Shown here in pieces: positions 1 to 11,727 of a DNA stretch of 26,334 nucleotides (position 1 is the stretch's first letter; each line of letters starts with the position of its first letter). Below the pieces are notes generated by a model. It was not told where the DNA came from, made no database searches, and worked only from the letters and a program-made list of their open reading frames with translations. Origin of the DNA: Pezizomycotina sp. ARF18 (lineage: Eukaryota; Ascomycota); NCBI GenBank assembly GCA_002224055.1, contig AZLU01000188.1:1-26334 (forward strand), in the 5' to 3' direction. Made by a program: the position numbers and the translations under genes.

Positions 1-2775
1 CGCCACTCCTTCACGGCTATATCGACCAATCTAGTAAGATTATTAAAAAAAAAAAAGAGCGAAGTATAGGTGTTTTTGAACAGCAGCTGGATAGTTCTGT
101 TCCCATTTTCTTACCTGTATTCGTTCATTTCGGCTAACTTTGTGTTGGCTTCTAGAACTGTCTGTATACGGCGCGGTTTTACATTACCATTATCGCCAGG
201 CGATCTAGGTATTTTGCCGGCGCTAGATTCCTCAACGTGTGCAATGACATGGGTACGACCAACACGCACTTCGCTACTTGTTTAAACACTTTTGAGTTCA
301 AGGAGAACTCCGAAGCCTATTACACATCACGAGGACGAAATGTTTTGTTTTCTAACCAAAAAACATGAATACAGGGATACGTTTCCCAATGATGTTGAAA
401 CGGAAGCAGATCGTTTCAGAGATGCTCACAACTTCCTTCCACGCTCTGGCGGAAGTTATATGCCAACCCAAACTACACATCGTACGTCCACATCGAGGGA
501 GTTACCCTTGTACTGGACGCAAGAGCCAAGCCCATCGACGCCAAAACCACCTATATCACGTATGCACCTTAAACTATAGAGTTTTATCCCTACAGAAAAG
601 AAATCGCCATATTTCATATTTCTGACATGCATTGTAGTCAATCTTATAGACCCGTTTTTCACCGCCGCATCCCATGCATTTTGATCAAGCTATTTCAGCG
701 GTATGGGGCACCGATAACGGTGTAAACTTAATCAAGGTTAGCTTCAATCATCCCGTCTGTTTCCATTCATTAGTGTGTAGAAGGAAGAAGCTTTATGTAG
801 TCAGTTGCTGATATGATGGCATCTAGTCCCGCGAAAGAGTACCGAGAGAGTCGCTGCTGCTTCATGAATTTACACAGGCCATTACTTACCTAACCAATAC
901 TGCCTGCGGACAAGGAAATCCGGTACATGCTTGGGACATGAGTCGAGCTTCAAAGAGGTACAATCCAAGCTAGAGTTTTCAGCACCTCCGCATTGCATTG
1001 CCTTGTGGGGCTTCTGCCTTCTTGCCTAAATCAATAGTACTGATATTTTGCCTTACTCCGTTAGCCGAGACCAGGACGTAATTGAGAAACTTGAATCTAT
1101 TGCGCGAACGTAATCAAGTCGGACCGGTTTCTTTCCACAACGTTATGGAGAGAAGTCCATCCTCCGAAGATGCAGAATGGCGTCTGCCGTACCAACTGTA
1201 TCGATTGCCTAGACCGTACGAACGCGGCCCAGTTTGTAATTGGAAAACGTGCCCTTGGACATCAGCTACACGCCTTAGGCGTAATCAAGAACCCGATTTT
1301 GGAATACGATACAGATGCCGTGAATCTCTTCACTCACATGTAAGTTTCGGATAAGTTTATCTGGTAATTGATATGAAGAATTCTTGCCTAACGTGTGAGG
1401 AATTTCTCCAGGTATCACGATCACGGCGACACCATTGCGCTTCAGTACGGTGGCTCACATCTTGTGAACACCATGGAAACATATCGTAAAAATTAAATCA
1501 GGTTCCCGTAAGCCTGGGGTCTTAATACTCAAGATTTTAATTTATGAGGATGCTAACAGTGGTCTCTAGTGGACGAGTCACTCGCGAGATATTTGAGAGC
1601 TTCAAGAGATATTATAACAATTCGTTTTTGGGTAAGTATCCTTATTGCCAGGCTAGTTGTGCATATTGCTCCCTAAATTTCATCTTACAACCCGTCTCCC
1701 AATAGATGGTCAGAGGCAAGATGCTATCAACTTGTTCCTAGGGAACTACATATTCGCCAAAGGTCAGCCCATGTTGTGGGACCTGGAGACGGATTATTAC
1801 CTACACCACGCTGTTCCAAGGCAGACCAAGAACCGCCGAAGGTATTCATTTGCCCTTGCCATAAAACAAAACGTCACCAGAGCACAATATACTAAACATT
1901 CTGACCTTCTAGTACACGAAATGGTGGACGCCAGAGCATCTCGAGCAAAGGGTTCGCTTCGACTATCGTTTCTACGGGGGAATTCACCGGCAAGGCTATC
2001 GAATGCTTCGACGAGTTTCTGGAGGGAATACTACAGGCCGAGGGCGCTTTCGACGTTTCACAAGGTCTTCGCTTACAACATGAACTCCACGCTGCGGTAC
2101 ATACCTTCAAAAAAACCATGGAAGGGAAGTGGGACCTCAGCCCTTTTATCTCGCGCTCGCCGAACGCGGAGGCTTCGTCGCGCAAGGAACTCAACGCCGT
2201 CAAGCGGCACCGCTCCGCCAAGTCCGCCAGCTGCGCAAGATCCTGGACGGCTCCGGCGACCTCAGCTCGCAGATCAAGCGTCTATCGCTGCAGCGGTGGC
2301 TTCCAGACCGGAAGGACCGGCGAGTCAAGCCCGCCCACAGCGCCAACGCGATCATGAGGACCCTCGCGAGCCCCACGAAGGCCGGATCGGTCGGCGCCAC
2401 CGTAGAGGTGCCCCAGCAGCAGTGGAGCGTCGAGCAGTTCGTGACTCACTCCCTGAAGCCTTCCGTGACGAAGACGAGATGGACGATACCAGCGGTACGT
2501 GAGCCCCCGCTCAACCTGCCCATCGTCGGCACGTCGACGACATTCCGAACCCGCCGAGGGATTTTACGAATTATGTCAACAGTACTAGCGCCCGACGCGT
2601 ATCGATGCTGCAAGCGAAAAGATGAGGATGCGGCGCTGTACGAGGACTTTGTCAACATTCCGAAATGGTCATAGGTTACGGGGAGGATGAAGGGTTGAAG
2701 CTGAGGCACAGGGCTTATCAGAATTGGCTCATCGCAAAGGTTTTACAAGCAAATCAGGTGAAAGCGATATTTTAA
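1..2775 (+). CDS. FIG4: FIG4-type polyphosphoinositide phosphatase (SAC domain), 5' truncated, frameshifted
   Basis: This is the SAC-domain phosphatase that acts on PI(3,5)P2 and works with Fab1/PIKfyve and Vac14 at the vacuole or endosome membrane (family knowledge). The N-terminus lies left of the window. Visible blocks in order are HGYIDQS spliced to KLSVYG, then [43 protein letters not shown], the catalytic CX5R motif within [16 protein letters not shown] (Cys codon at 1197-1199, Arg at 1215-1217), [15 protein letters not shown], and [12 protein letters not shown] followed by [14 protein letters not shown]. The last two blocks fit FIG4 better than SAC1. Likely introns are 34-155, 253-374, 1340-1411, 1508-1569, 1632-1705 and about 1842-1912, all GT-AG. 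The C-terminal third (1912-2775) is less conserved and switches frame repeatedly. The chosen stop, TAA at 2773-2775, is tentative. No transmembrane segment is seen, as expected for FIG4. The gene converges on URA2. Confidence 0.9.
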
Positions 2776-3253
2776 AATGGTCATGAAGATATGAATGATG
2801 ATTGGCGTAATGGGTTTTATATGTAGTTTTTTTTAGCAATGCAATTTGCTTTAGATCATTTATTTTATATTCTTTTTTGTCGGTGACGGCGTTAGATACA
2901 CGCTCCTACGATGCTTTTATGCCCCTAGCGCTTTTAATATGAGGAGTTGCACAACTTGCAAGCTATAATTCTTGTACGATGACGTTATTCAAATATGTGA
3001 GATAATAATGGACGGGATTCTTTGATTTTGAAATTTGGAACACCACACTTGAAAAAAAAACTTTTGATATAGTAGCTAATGTGACCTCTAGAAAGACTTT
3101 ATACTAATGATACAGCAAACCGACTAATATATTCGGTAAATTCCTGGTTGTGAATGGTATTGTTTTTTTTTTTTTTTTTTTTTTTTTTTTTCTATCTTCC
3201 AAGCCAACGATGCAAAATATTGTGTGAACTTTTGGTTTAGAGTAAATAGATCT
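2776..3253. other. Convergent intergenic region, FIG4/URA2 3' ends
   Basis: This AT-rich spacer between two gene tails has no supportable ORF. It contains short A and T runs and a 29-base T tract (described separately). It should hold the 3' UTRs and polyadenylation sites of both genes. AATAAA-like signals are not distinctive enough to place. Confidence 0.6.
3163..3191. repeat. T29 homopolymer (A29 on the URA2 coding strand)
   Basis: An uninterrupted run of 29 T begins 62 nt beyond the URA2 stop codon. On the URA2 sense strand it is poly(A). It is a mononucleotide microsatellite and its true length is unreliable in long-read data. Confidence 0.9.
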
Positions 3254-6200
3254 CTAGTGGAGATGACTAGCCGACCATGACCATTGCAACAATGCCATGC
3301 GCAGTAGAGGCCGTATTTCATCTAAAGTTAAAAAAAGATACACTCGTTAATATCCAGATTGCAAAGTACACGTCGATACAAAGGGAAATTTATCTTACCT
3401 GTCTAAAGTACGCCGCCCTCTGATTTCGAATCCAGATTTCCCAATTCAGCGTTCCTGGGCAGAGGGTGCATGACAAACCATGTGCGCCTTCGCATTCTTC
3501 ATAACCGTGTTATCCACGACGAAAGAATCCTTCAGCTTCTCGTACACCGCCTGGTCCTCGAATCTCTCCCCTTGAACCCGCGTGCAGTACAAGACGTCGG
3601 AGCGGGCGACTATTTCAGGAGTCAGAGAGTGTGATTCTTCTAAGAGCATGCGTTCTTCTCGAGGTCGTCGCGGACTTCGGCTGGTAAGGCGAGCTGCGGC
3701 GGGGATACGAGCTGGATGCGAACTTGGTAGTGTTCCAGGACTTGCGAGCGAGTGGACGGTGCGGCCGTACTTGAGATCACCAACGAACGTGATCGTGAGG
3801 CCATTGACCGTTCCGAGCTCTTCTCGGATGGTGAAGAGGTCTAGGAACGCTTGCGTTGGGTGTTCCTTGCTTCCGTTTCCTTAAGTTAAATAAGTTGTTA
3901 GCGTATCTGAACATAATAAATAAAAACTTTCATGTATGCGAAATACCTCGTTAATTACTGGCACCGGTGAAGTACTTAGCAGCAATCTCAGCGCTCGACT
4001 CGTCAGGGTGCCGCAGGGACAATGGCATCGCCGTAACAGGCAAGCGTACGGATAGTATCTTGCAATGATTCGCCCTTCTTTGTGCTCGACATGCTGGTGG
4101 TGATAGGCACAGTCCTGCCTCCTAGCCGTTGCATCGCAGCATCAAAGGAAGCGGACGTCCTCGTCGACGGCTCGTAGAACATGGTGCATAAGACCCTGCC
4201 CTTAAGAAGGTCGATGACACCGATCTCTCCACGGCAATGCGCATCTCCTGGGCGACGGTGAAGAGCATGTGCAGATCGCTCCTACTAAACTGTTTTACCG
4301 ATAGAATATGCCGCCTGTTGAACGGCGATCTCGCCAACAGGTGTAAACTGTTTCGGAAATCGGCGGCGGGCTAACCGGTCCAACGATGGGTCCCTCTAGA
4401 GCCTGTTTGCTCTCCGGTATCTCGCTCGGCAGCCGCCGTCGAGAATGGGATGATTTGTTGGTCTCGGTAGAGATACCGAGCAAGCGGGCGGGAGCCAACG
4501 ATATGGTAGGCAAAGCAGCGAGCGATCCTCTTCGCTGCATTCCAATCAACTTTGGAGAGAGAACAGGCGACATTGCCGTGACCGAAGGGGCAACCTTCTT
4601 TGTAGGAATGATCACCTTGGACATATCTCGGACATGTCTCTTCAAGCAAGACGTTGGCAACCAGGTGACCATCTAGGCAAGACGTGCGGCCTTCGAAAAC
4701 GACTCTCTCAACGCTCCCATGGAGTTTGCCGGTTGTGAATGGTGACCAGACGCCTTTTGGTGGTTTGTAAACACGGTCCATGTTGACCTCGACTGAACAG
4801 TTTTCTTGGTCATGAAGATCGAATATCGCCATAGGATTATCTCTGAAGCGCAGCGTAATATCCTCAACGGTTAGTTTACCGTCGTTCACCGCCGTGAGTA
4901 GCAAAGGAAGGCAGTCAGCGATACCGACGGCTGCGGAAGCGTCGTGTTTCAGGTCATGAGCCAATTGGTACGGCAAGTTTCCAACGGAGAAGCAGTCGAT
5001 GATTGCCATATGCTCCCACAATGCTTCCTGATCTTGCTTCGTTGTAATGCGGTACATTCCGGAAAGTCTGTCTCAGATAGGAACAGAGCGTACACAGCAA
5101 CGTCGCAGGTAACACGCAGGCCTTTCTCTTTGCTCAGCGCGATCAAACCGATATCATCCTTCGTGGTGACGCTCGTGACGTGTACTTTCCTATTATGAAG
5201 GCTTGCAAGCAGAAGTATGGATGCGAGATCGGTGGTTTTGGCGTCCGTGACGATAGGCTTGTGAGCTGGCCAAACTTCGAAGTGTGCCGTTACAGCGGCG
5301 ACTTTGTTGATGTTCCCGGACAAATGATTGAATGGAATGAAAAGGGAGCCAACTTCCGTAACCAATGGGCTCAGCTGCTGAGAGTTGGATGAAGTGGCGG
5401 CGACCGAGAAGTTGTAGTCACAGTAGCCAGCGTTTTCTGAGTTCTCTTGAGCAGTTCGCAATGCACGAGCGTCCGTAAGCGAATTTCCCAAGCCAACTGG
5501 CTGAACTCGTACCATAGAGAATCCTGTAACGATCGATGCCTTGAGGGTATCAACGAGGTCTTTGCTCCTGGGGACGGCAACTCCCGGACGAAAGCAGAAA
5601 TATTGATCAGGCCAAGGTAAAAGCACGGACCTGTGGCTGCTCTGGTAATCTACCCTGGAAATCTAGGGTATAGTGCCTGGCGAGCGCTTCGATCAAAAGC
5701 TTCGCACATTTAACATTCGTCACAAGAGGCGTTTGGAAGTCGACCGCAGACGACCGGCTTTGATAGCCTCTACTAATGTAGTTTGCTGGGCGTCTGAACC
5801 TGTTTGCCGAAGGAAGGTTGATGTACAGATCGATCAAGTTGTTTGCGAGATGCTGCGTGAGCGAATTCAGACTTCTCATTCTGGTGGCCCTCATCGAAAA
5901 CTTCGAGGAATTGTACAGGAACGCCGTTGGATTCCAAGAAGTCCGCCGTGCCAGTCGTGGCGAAGAGTTTGTATCAAGCTCGTGCAGCTTCTTGACAGAG
6001 GGCAGCATCTCCTGCTTCTCCTTGTAACCGCCGATAGACAAAAGAATGTTCTTCTTCGGCAATTTAAAACCCGTGGACAACAGGGCTTTGAGATACGCTT
6101 CGTACCTGTCCTTACCAAACGAAGCGACTTCTCCAGTAGAGGCCATTTCAACACCGAGAACGGGATCCGCACCGGAGAGTCGAGAGAAACTGAACTGAGG

Positions 6201-9200
6201 CACTTTGATACCGACGTAATTTTAGGGATGCTTACCGTCGGTAAGCTTCTACTGGCACCCAATAATAGCCTTAGTTGCAATTTCGATCAGGTCAACTCCC
6301 ATGACTTTTGAGACGAATGGGAACGACCTCGAGGCTCGAACATTACACTCTATCACTTTGATTTCGTTCTCTTTCGCGATAAACTGAATGTTGTAAGGAC
6401 CCGTGACATTGAGCGCATTGCAATCTTGCGAGTAGCGTCCTCAATCCGCCTAACGGTCTCAGGATCCAAGTCCTGAGGTGGCTGAATCAAAGTTGCGTCG
6501 CCAGAATGAACTCCAGCGTTTTCGACGTGTTCGGAGACGAAATGCATCAAGAGCTTGCCATCCCTAGCAACAGCGTCCATCTCAATTTCCTTTGCATTCT
6601 CATGTATTTAGTAATCACCACAGGGTGCTCTCGAGAAACGTCGGCAGCCTGTTTTAGGTAGTTGGCCAGATCATCTTCGAGTAGACAGTGTTCATGGCTG
6701 CTCCTGACAAGACGTACGAAGGACGAACGAGAACAGGTAAGAAACTTTGTCGCAGAAGGCCTCCGCTTCGTCAATGCTGGTCAACTCTTTCCAAGCTGGC
6801 TGATCTACACCTATCTGTCCAGCATACGGGAGAACTTGTATCTGTTTTCTGCGGAGTCGATCATTTCGGGCGACGTTCGAGCACCTTTACGTTCAGTCGG
6901 TGGAGGGGAGGGAGATATTGTTTGGCGTCTGACCGCCCATGGACGGTATTACACCGCTCGATCTTTCGAGGTGGTAAATATCCAATATCGTCTCCAGGTT
7001 GATGTTTTCAAAGTATAGCCTTGAAACAATTGTTAGTAAATTAATACGCGGATATATTTTAGGGATGCACTTACTTGTCTGCCTCGTCGTAGTCCGTACT
7101 GACAGTTTCCGGGTTGTAATTGACCATAATAGTTTTTACTCCAAGTTCCCTCAGAGTTCGAACCGTCCTCACAGCACACCAATCGAACTCTACGGAGGAG
7201 CCGATACGGTACACGCCAGATCCAGGACCATGATACCTTGGTCGTCGAAATTCACATCGCTCTCAACACCATTATAAGTCAGGTAGAGATAGTTTGTGTG
7301 AGCAGGAACTCCGCGGCGACTAAAATGATTGATTAGCCAAACTATAATGGTGGAGAAATTTAGATAATCATCCATACCTGTATCGATTTGCTTAACGAAG
7401 GGCATGATGTTGAGCTCGACCTGCTCCTTCTGACCGCAAGCTCAGTGCTACCCCAGAAGTTCGCAAGCTGTCTATCACAGAAGCCCAACTGTTTCGCCAT
7501 CCTGAAAAGAGTCGGGTGACGTTGGACAAGCTGAATTTCTTGAGCTCCGCTCCCATGCGGATCAAGCCCATCAGCTTGTTCAGGAACCACTTGTCAATTT
7601 TGGTCATCTCCCAGATCTTGTCAACCTCGTAACCTGCGTGCATAGCGTTTGCAATCGCAAAGAGGCGCTGATCGGACGGGGTTTGCAGCTCAGCATCGAT
7701 GGACATCAATGCTTCCGTCTCGTTGAAGCCTAGATTGTGAAAGTCAATTGCTCGGATCGCTTTTTGAATAGCTTCCTCGAAACTGCGGCCAATACTCATT
7801 ACTTCGCCGACAGATTTCATTGACGAGCTCAATTGCGTTGAGACGCGAGTGAATTTCTTCAAATCCAACGAGGAATCTTGACAACTACGTAATCGAGGGA
7901 TGGCTCAAAGCAGGCGCAAGTTACTTTGGTGACGGAGTTAGATATCTCGTTGAGAGGTATTCCAAGACCCAGCTTAGCAGCTACGAAAGCCAGCGGTAGC
8001 CGGTGGCTTTGGAGGCCAGGGCAGACGATCGAGAAAGACGAGCATTGACTTCGATGATACAGTATTCCTTTGAGAACGGATTCAAAGCATATTGGATGTT
8101 GCACTCTCCGACAACACCAAGGTGACGAATGACGTTGACTGCAGTCGTTCGCAACATGTTGTAGTCTTCATCTGACAAGGTCTGAGAAGGAGCAACAACG
8201 ATCGAATCTCCGGTATGAATTCCTAGCGGATCAAAATTCTGATCAAATAAGGTTATGTCCCTTCACGCATAGACGCATACCCTGCTCCAAACTTACCTCC
8301 ATGTTACAGACAGTGATGCAGTTGTCCTGGCAATCTCGCACGACTTCGTATTCGATCTCCTTCCAGCCTTTCATACTCTTCTCTATGAGAACTTGAGGGC
8401 TGCTAGCGAATGCCTTGCTGCACAGGTCCGTAAGTTCCTTTTCATTGTCAGCAAATCCACTACCGAGCCCACGAGAGCATAAGCTGCTCGAACAATGACC
8501 GGAAAGCCAATGTCCTTGACGCCTTTAATGCTCTTGGATGTTCGACGCCGATGCGGATTTGGCGCACTTCTCATTGATCTGATCCATGCTGCGAGCGAAA
8601 AGCTCACGATCTTCAGTTGTAATTATAGTGTCGATGGGAGTCCCAAGGACTTTTACTCCAAGTGACTCGAACTCGTCGCGAAGCTCGATACCCACAGACA
8701 GAGCAGTTTGGCCACCAAACGTAACATAGATCGCATCTGGTTGCTCATGCTTAATAACCTTACGGACGAATTCTGCTGTTACGGGGAGGAAATAAACTTT
8801 GTCTGCGAGGCCTTTGGAGGTTTGAATAGTGGCAATATTGGGGTTGATAAGGACAGTGTAGATGCCTTCTTCTTTTAATGCCTTGATCGCTTGACTGCCA
8901 GAATAATCGAATTCTCCAGCTTGGCCGATACTTAAACCTCCGCTACCTAATATCAAGACCTTGCTAACATTGACTTTCGGACTCTTCTTACGGTTATCCG
9001 CCTTGAGGCCACCGGGGAACGTAGCAGGCGCACTAAGTGCCTTTGAGTCCTCGATGCAGCGCTTTACGCAGTCGATAAAGACGTCGAACAGGAACTCCGT
9101 ATCCCTTGGCCCTGGTGTGCTTTCGGGGTGGAATTGAACGCTAAAGAATGGCTTCGACTTGTGATAAATACCCTCGTTCGAGCCGTCGTTGGCGTTTACA

Positions 9201-10749
9201 AACAGTTCTTCCCACCCCTCCGTTAGCGATTTGGTATCTACGGCGTAACCATGGTTCTGCGAGGTGATATAGCATCGCCCAGAGATCAAACTTGTACAAG
9301 GAATGTTGTGACCGCGATTTCCGAACTTCATCTTTTGCGTCGACGCACCGGACGCCCTGGCCAGAAGCTGGTGGCCTAAACAAATACCGAAGACAGGAGT
9401 TTTTTCCTCTTTCAAGACCTTTTCGAGATTTGCTACCGTCTTCGAGAGTGTGGCCGGATCACCGGGACCGTTGCTAATAAAAAGGCCGTCATACTTTCCA
9501 TCTTCCAAAGTCGGGAAGTCGTAATCCCACGGAACGACCTGGAGTTCTACACCGCGCGAGATAAAGCAGCGAATCTGATTATACTTCATGCCGACATCGA
9601 TGCATAATATCCTAAGAGTTCTGCCGTCCGACGTCTTTACCACCTTTGTGGAATCGAGGGCTTGTATAACTTCGGCTCCTTGGAAGAAACTGCATAACAG
9701 GGAATCATGTTAGAACTAAGGGCGATAATAATAATTGTTTGCGAGACGATTTTGTTATACCTTCAGCTACCAATTCTTCTTGTTCGGATCCACCCAATCG
9801 ACCTTCTCGAACTCCTCCCTCCAGCCATTGTGTTTCTTCTCCAGGCCACTAGAGCGCCGAGATTGCTCTTGATACCGTGAGGCGAAGCTTGCATCAGCAG
9901 CTTACCAAGCATGCTTCCTTGCTGCCTGATCTTCTTCGTCAACGCCCTAGTGTCCACACCGTAGATAGCTGGGACGCCTTGTTCCTTCAACCATGCTCCC
10001 AGCGAGCTCTTCGCCAGGTAATGGCTATAGTCCTCTCCTGCATATGAAGCTACATAAGGCCGGCGACGTGAATTTGGTAAGACTCGAAGTGCGCGGGAGA
10101 GACTCGGCAAGCGGATCCTTGGTTTCTCTAGACGGTACGCCTAAAAAAAATGATGTGCATATTAGCCCGTCAGACCCTGCACAAACTTGCTTGATTGTTT
10201 GTTATTGGTGGAAATTATTGTTTGCTTACCGTAGTTTCCTACGAGAGGAAACGTAATGACTAAGATCTGCCCGCGGTACGAAGGATCCGTTATTGACTCC
10301 GGGTAGCCAACCATTCCTATATATTAATCATCCTTTTGTTAGATGATATCTAGCTAGCTAATTGCGTTGTATCTCTCTGTCTTTGTTATCTTTTATATAT
10401 ATATTGTGAAGTTTATGGAATTTTCCTTCATACCAGTTTGAAAAACCATCTCGCCGCTTATGCTCTTCTTCGCACCGAAGCTCCAGCCCTGGTAGGCGGA
10501 CCCGTCTTCGAGCTCCAAAGTCATCAGGGAGCTATGATCGCTTGCGCCGACATTCTCAAAGCTCGGCTTCCCGTCATCGCCAATGATACGGGCCGTCACC
10601 GGCGGAAATGGAGCATTCGGATGCGATTGAGCGCCCAATTGGGTCGACTCTGGGTTTTCAGCATGAAAGGTCGTCGCGGTTGGCGACGAGGGCTGATTGT
10701 GCCTCTGCTGTGTGGGTGGTGGTGTCGCGGGCGCTGTTGTCGGCGACAT
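3254..10749 (-). CDS. URA2: URA2: glutamine amidotransferase / carbamoyl-phosphate synthase / DHOase-like / aspartate transcarbamylase, frameshifted
   Basis: This multifunctional enzyme makes carbamoyl phosphate and then carbamoyl aspartate, the first two steps of pyrimidine synthesis (cytosolic, UTP-inhibited in the family). It starts at the ATG whose complement is 10747-10749, after which a Pro/Thr/Gln-rich leader precedes the glutaminase. The glutaminase nucleophile motif FGICLGHQ has its Cys codon at 9380-9382, and VQFHPEST follows near 9110-9135. The first synthetase half begins at [20 protein letters not shown] (about 8960) and the second at [17 protein letters not shown] (about 7220). 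The DHOase-like part covers about 5600-4450 and lacks the HxH metal site. The transcarbamylase follows with EPSTRTS (STRTS codons 4153-4167), HPTQ (3851-3862), HPLPR and RAAYFRQ, and the last exon reads KYGLY to the stop at 3254-3256. Introns are visible at 10317-10433, 10141-10229, 9690-9760, about 8240-8296, 7320-7377, 7020-7075, about 3882-3949 and 3322-3398. Many indels break the frame. Confidence 0.97.
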
Positions 10750-10812
10750 CTCGTATCTCTTTTTCTTTTTTTTCCCTCAAGTATCTTGGTGCTTTATATT
10801 GCGAAATCGCTC

Positions 10813-10983
10813 GAAGCAAAGCTCGAGAAGCAAAGGCCGAAGGAAGAAGAGCGAAAAAGTGACTTGAATAGATAGTATACAAAGCTCTACAAAGTCATGA
10901 AAGCTTTCGGTAATCGATTGGAATCGAGAAATCGCGAAATGTACAATTTGCTTTTTAGAAATTTCCTTCAAGCAAAGCTTGAG
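10813..10983. repeat. Paired AAGCAAAGCTYGAG motif in the URA2 upstream region
   Basis: Two near-identical copies occur at 10813-10827 (GAAGCAAAGCTCGAG) and 10968-10983 (TCAAGCAAAGCTTGAG). Each has short inverted arms around a central AAA. Both lie 60-240 bp upstream of the URA2 ATG, and each is preceded by a GCGAAAT-containing stretch. They could be a duplicated protein-binding site or chance, and no known motif was matched. Confidence 0.35.
10917..10921 (-). promoter_or_regulatory. CCAAT box upstream of URA2
   Basis: CCAAT on the URA2 sense strand lies about 170 bp upstream of its start codon. This is a usual distance for the fungal HAP/CCAAT-binding complex. A five-base match is weak evidence on its own. 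Confidence 0.25.
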
Positions 10984-11024
10984 GATGAAAAAAATAAACA
11001 AAAAAAAAATTGTGAAAATATATG

Positions 11025-11028
<4 letters not shown>

Positions 11029-11058
<30 letters not shown>
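11029..11058. repeat. (AT)15 microsatellite
   Basis: Fifteen perfect AT dinucleotides lie about 280 bp upstream of the URA2 start codon, next to A-rich sequence. It is a simple repeat, probably length-polymorphic. Confidence 0.95.
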
Positions 11059-11064
<6 letters not shown>

Positions 11065-11727
11065 GTTGAGCTCTTTTCTTTTTTCGCGTGCCCCTTCTAC
11101 GACGTTGCCGTATACGGAAAATTTTCCACCTCTTTTTTGGTACTGCGCTCGCCTACAACTCCTTATGTGCTGTGTTATGCATGGACCTGCTTGGTGGTAT
11201 TACAGTGATGCACGATTGGTCATCATAAGAAAGAACAAACACATTTACTTTATACGTGATAGCTCTTTCCCTATTAAAGATATACATATTTACAAAAGAA
11301 CAGCTACATCGTAATGTTATCATAACTAACTCGTCACGGGGATTCAATGCGCTCAGGTAAAACGAGTGTGCGTTGAAACTCGGTACATGTCACGTGCTTG
11401 CATGAAACGAAAGAAACTCCACTCAATAAAAGATCTTAAAGAGAGTACGCCATAAAAAGAATAACACGAATAAAGACAAGAACAACAAATAACGGTGGAA
11501 TACTCATGATACAGGAAGTAATACCGAACAAAGAGGGGCTAGACTCATGCCCTGTTGAGGCGGTGGTAGCTGCGGTAAGCATATCCATAATGTTTACCAG
11601 GGAGCGCAATTCCAGCACCGATGACTCCGTAAACCAATCGCCAGCATAAATCTATGAATCCATAAACGCCAAAAAAAAAAAACCAAAACTATCTATCCTC
11701 CTCTTTTCCTTTTACTCCGCGTCTCTA

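Larger units (their letters stand above)
10750..11727. other. Intergenic region between URA2 5' end and the orphan gene 3' end
   Basis: Genes on both sides are on the minus strand, so this holds the URA2 promoter and leader plus the 3' end of the orphan gene. It contains (AT)15, the paired motif and a CCAAT box. Short ORFs here are AT-rich and hydrophobic without recognisable domains. Nothing else can be supported. Confidence 0.5.

Noticed and set aside
1-2775. Assignment of the phosphatase as SAC1 rather than FIG4
   Set aside because: The block [14 protein letters not shown] after [12 protein letters not shown], and [18 protein letters not shown], follow FIG4. SAC1 would end with two transmembrane segments, which are not seen.
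10750-11250. Yeast-type Ppr1 binding site (TTCGG-N6-CCGAA) upstream of URA2
   Set aside because: A TTCGG occurs near 10906 but the matching CCGAA at the right spacing is absent.
11436-11618. 60-codon hydrophobic minus-strand ORF
   Set aside because: It is short, with no conserved features, and lies in the AT-rich spacer next to URA2. It looks membrane-like only because of composition.
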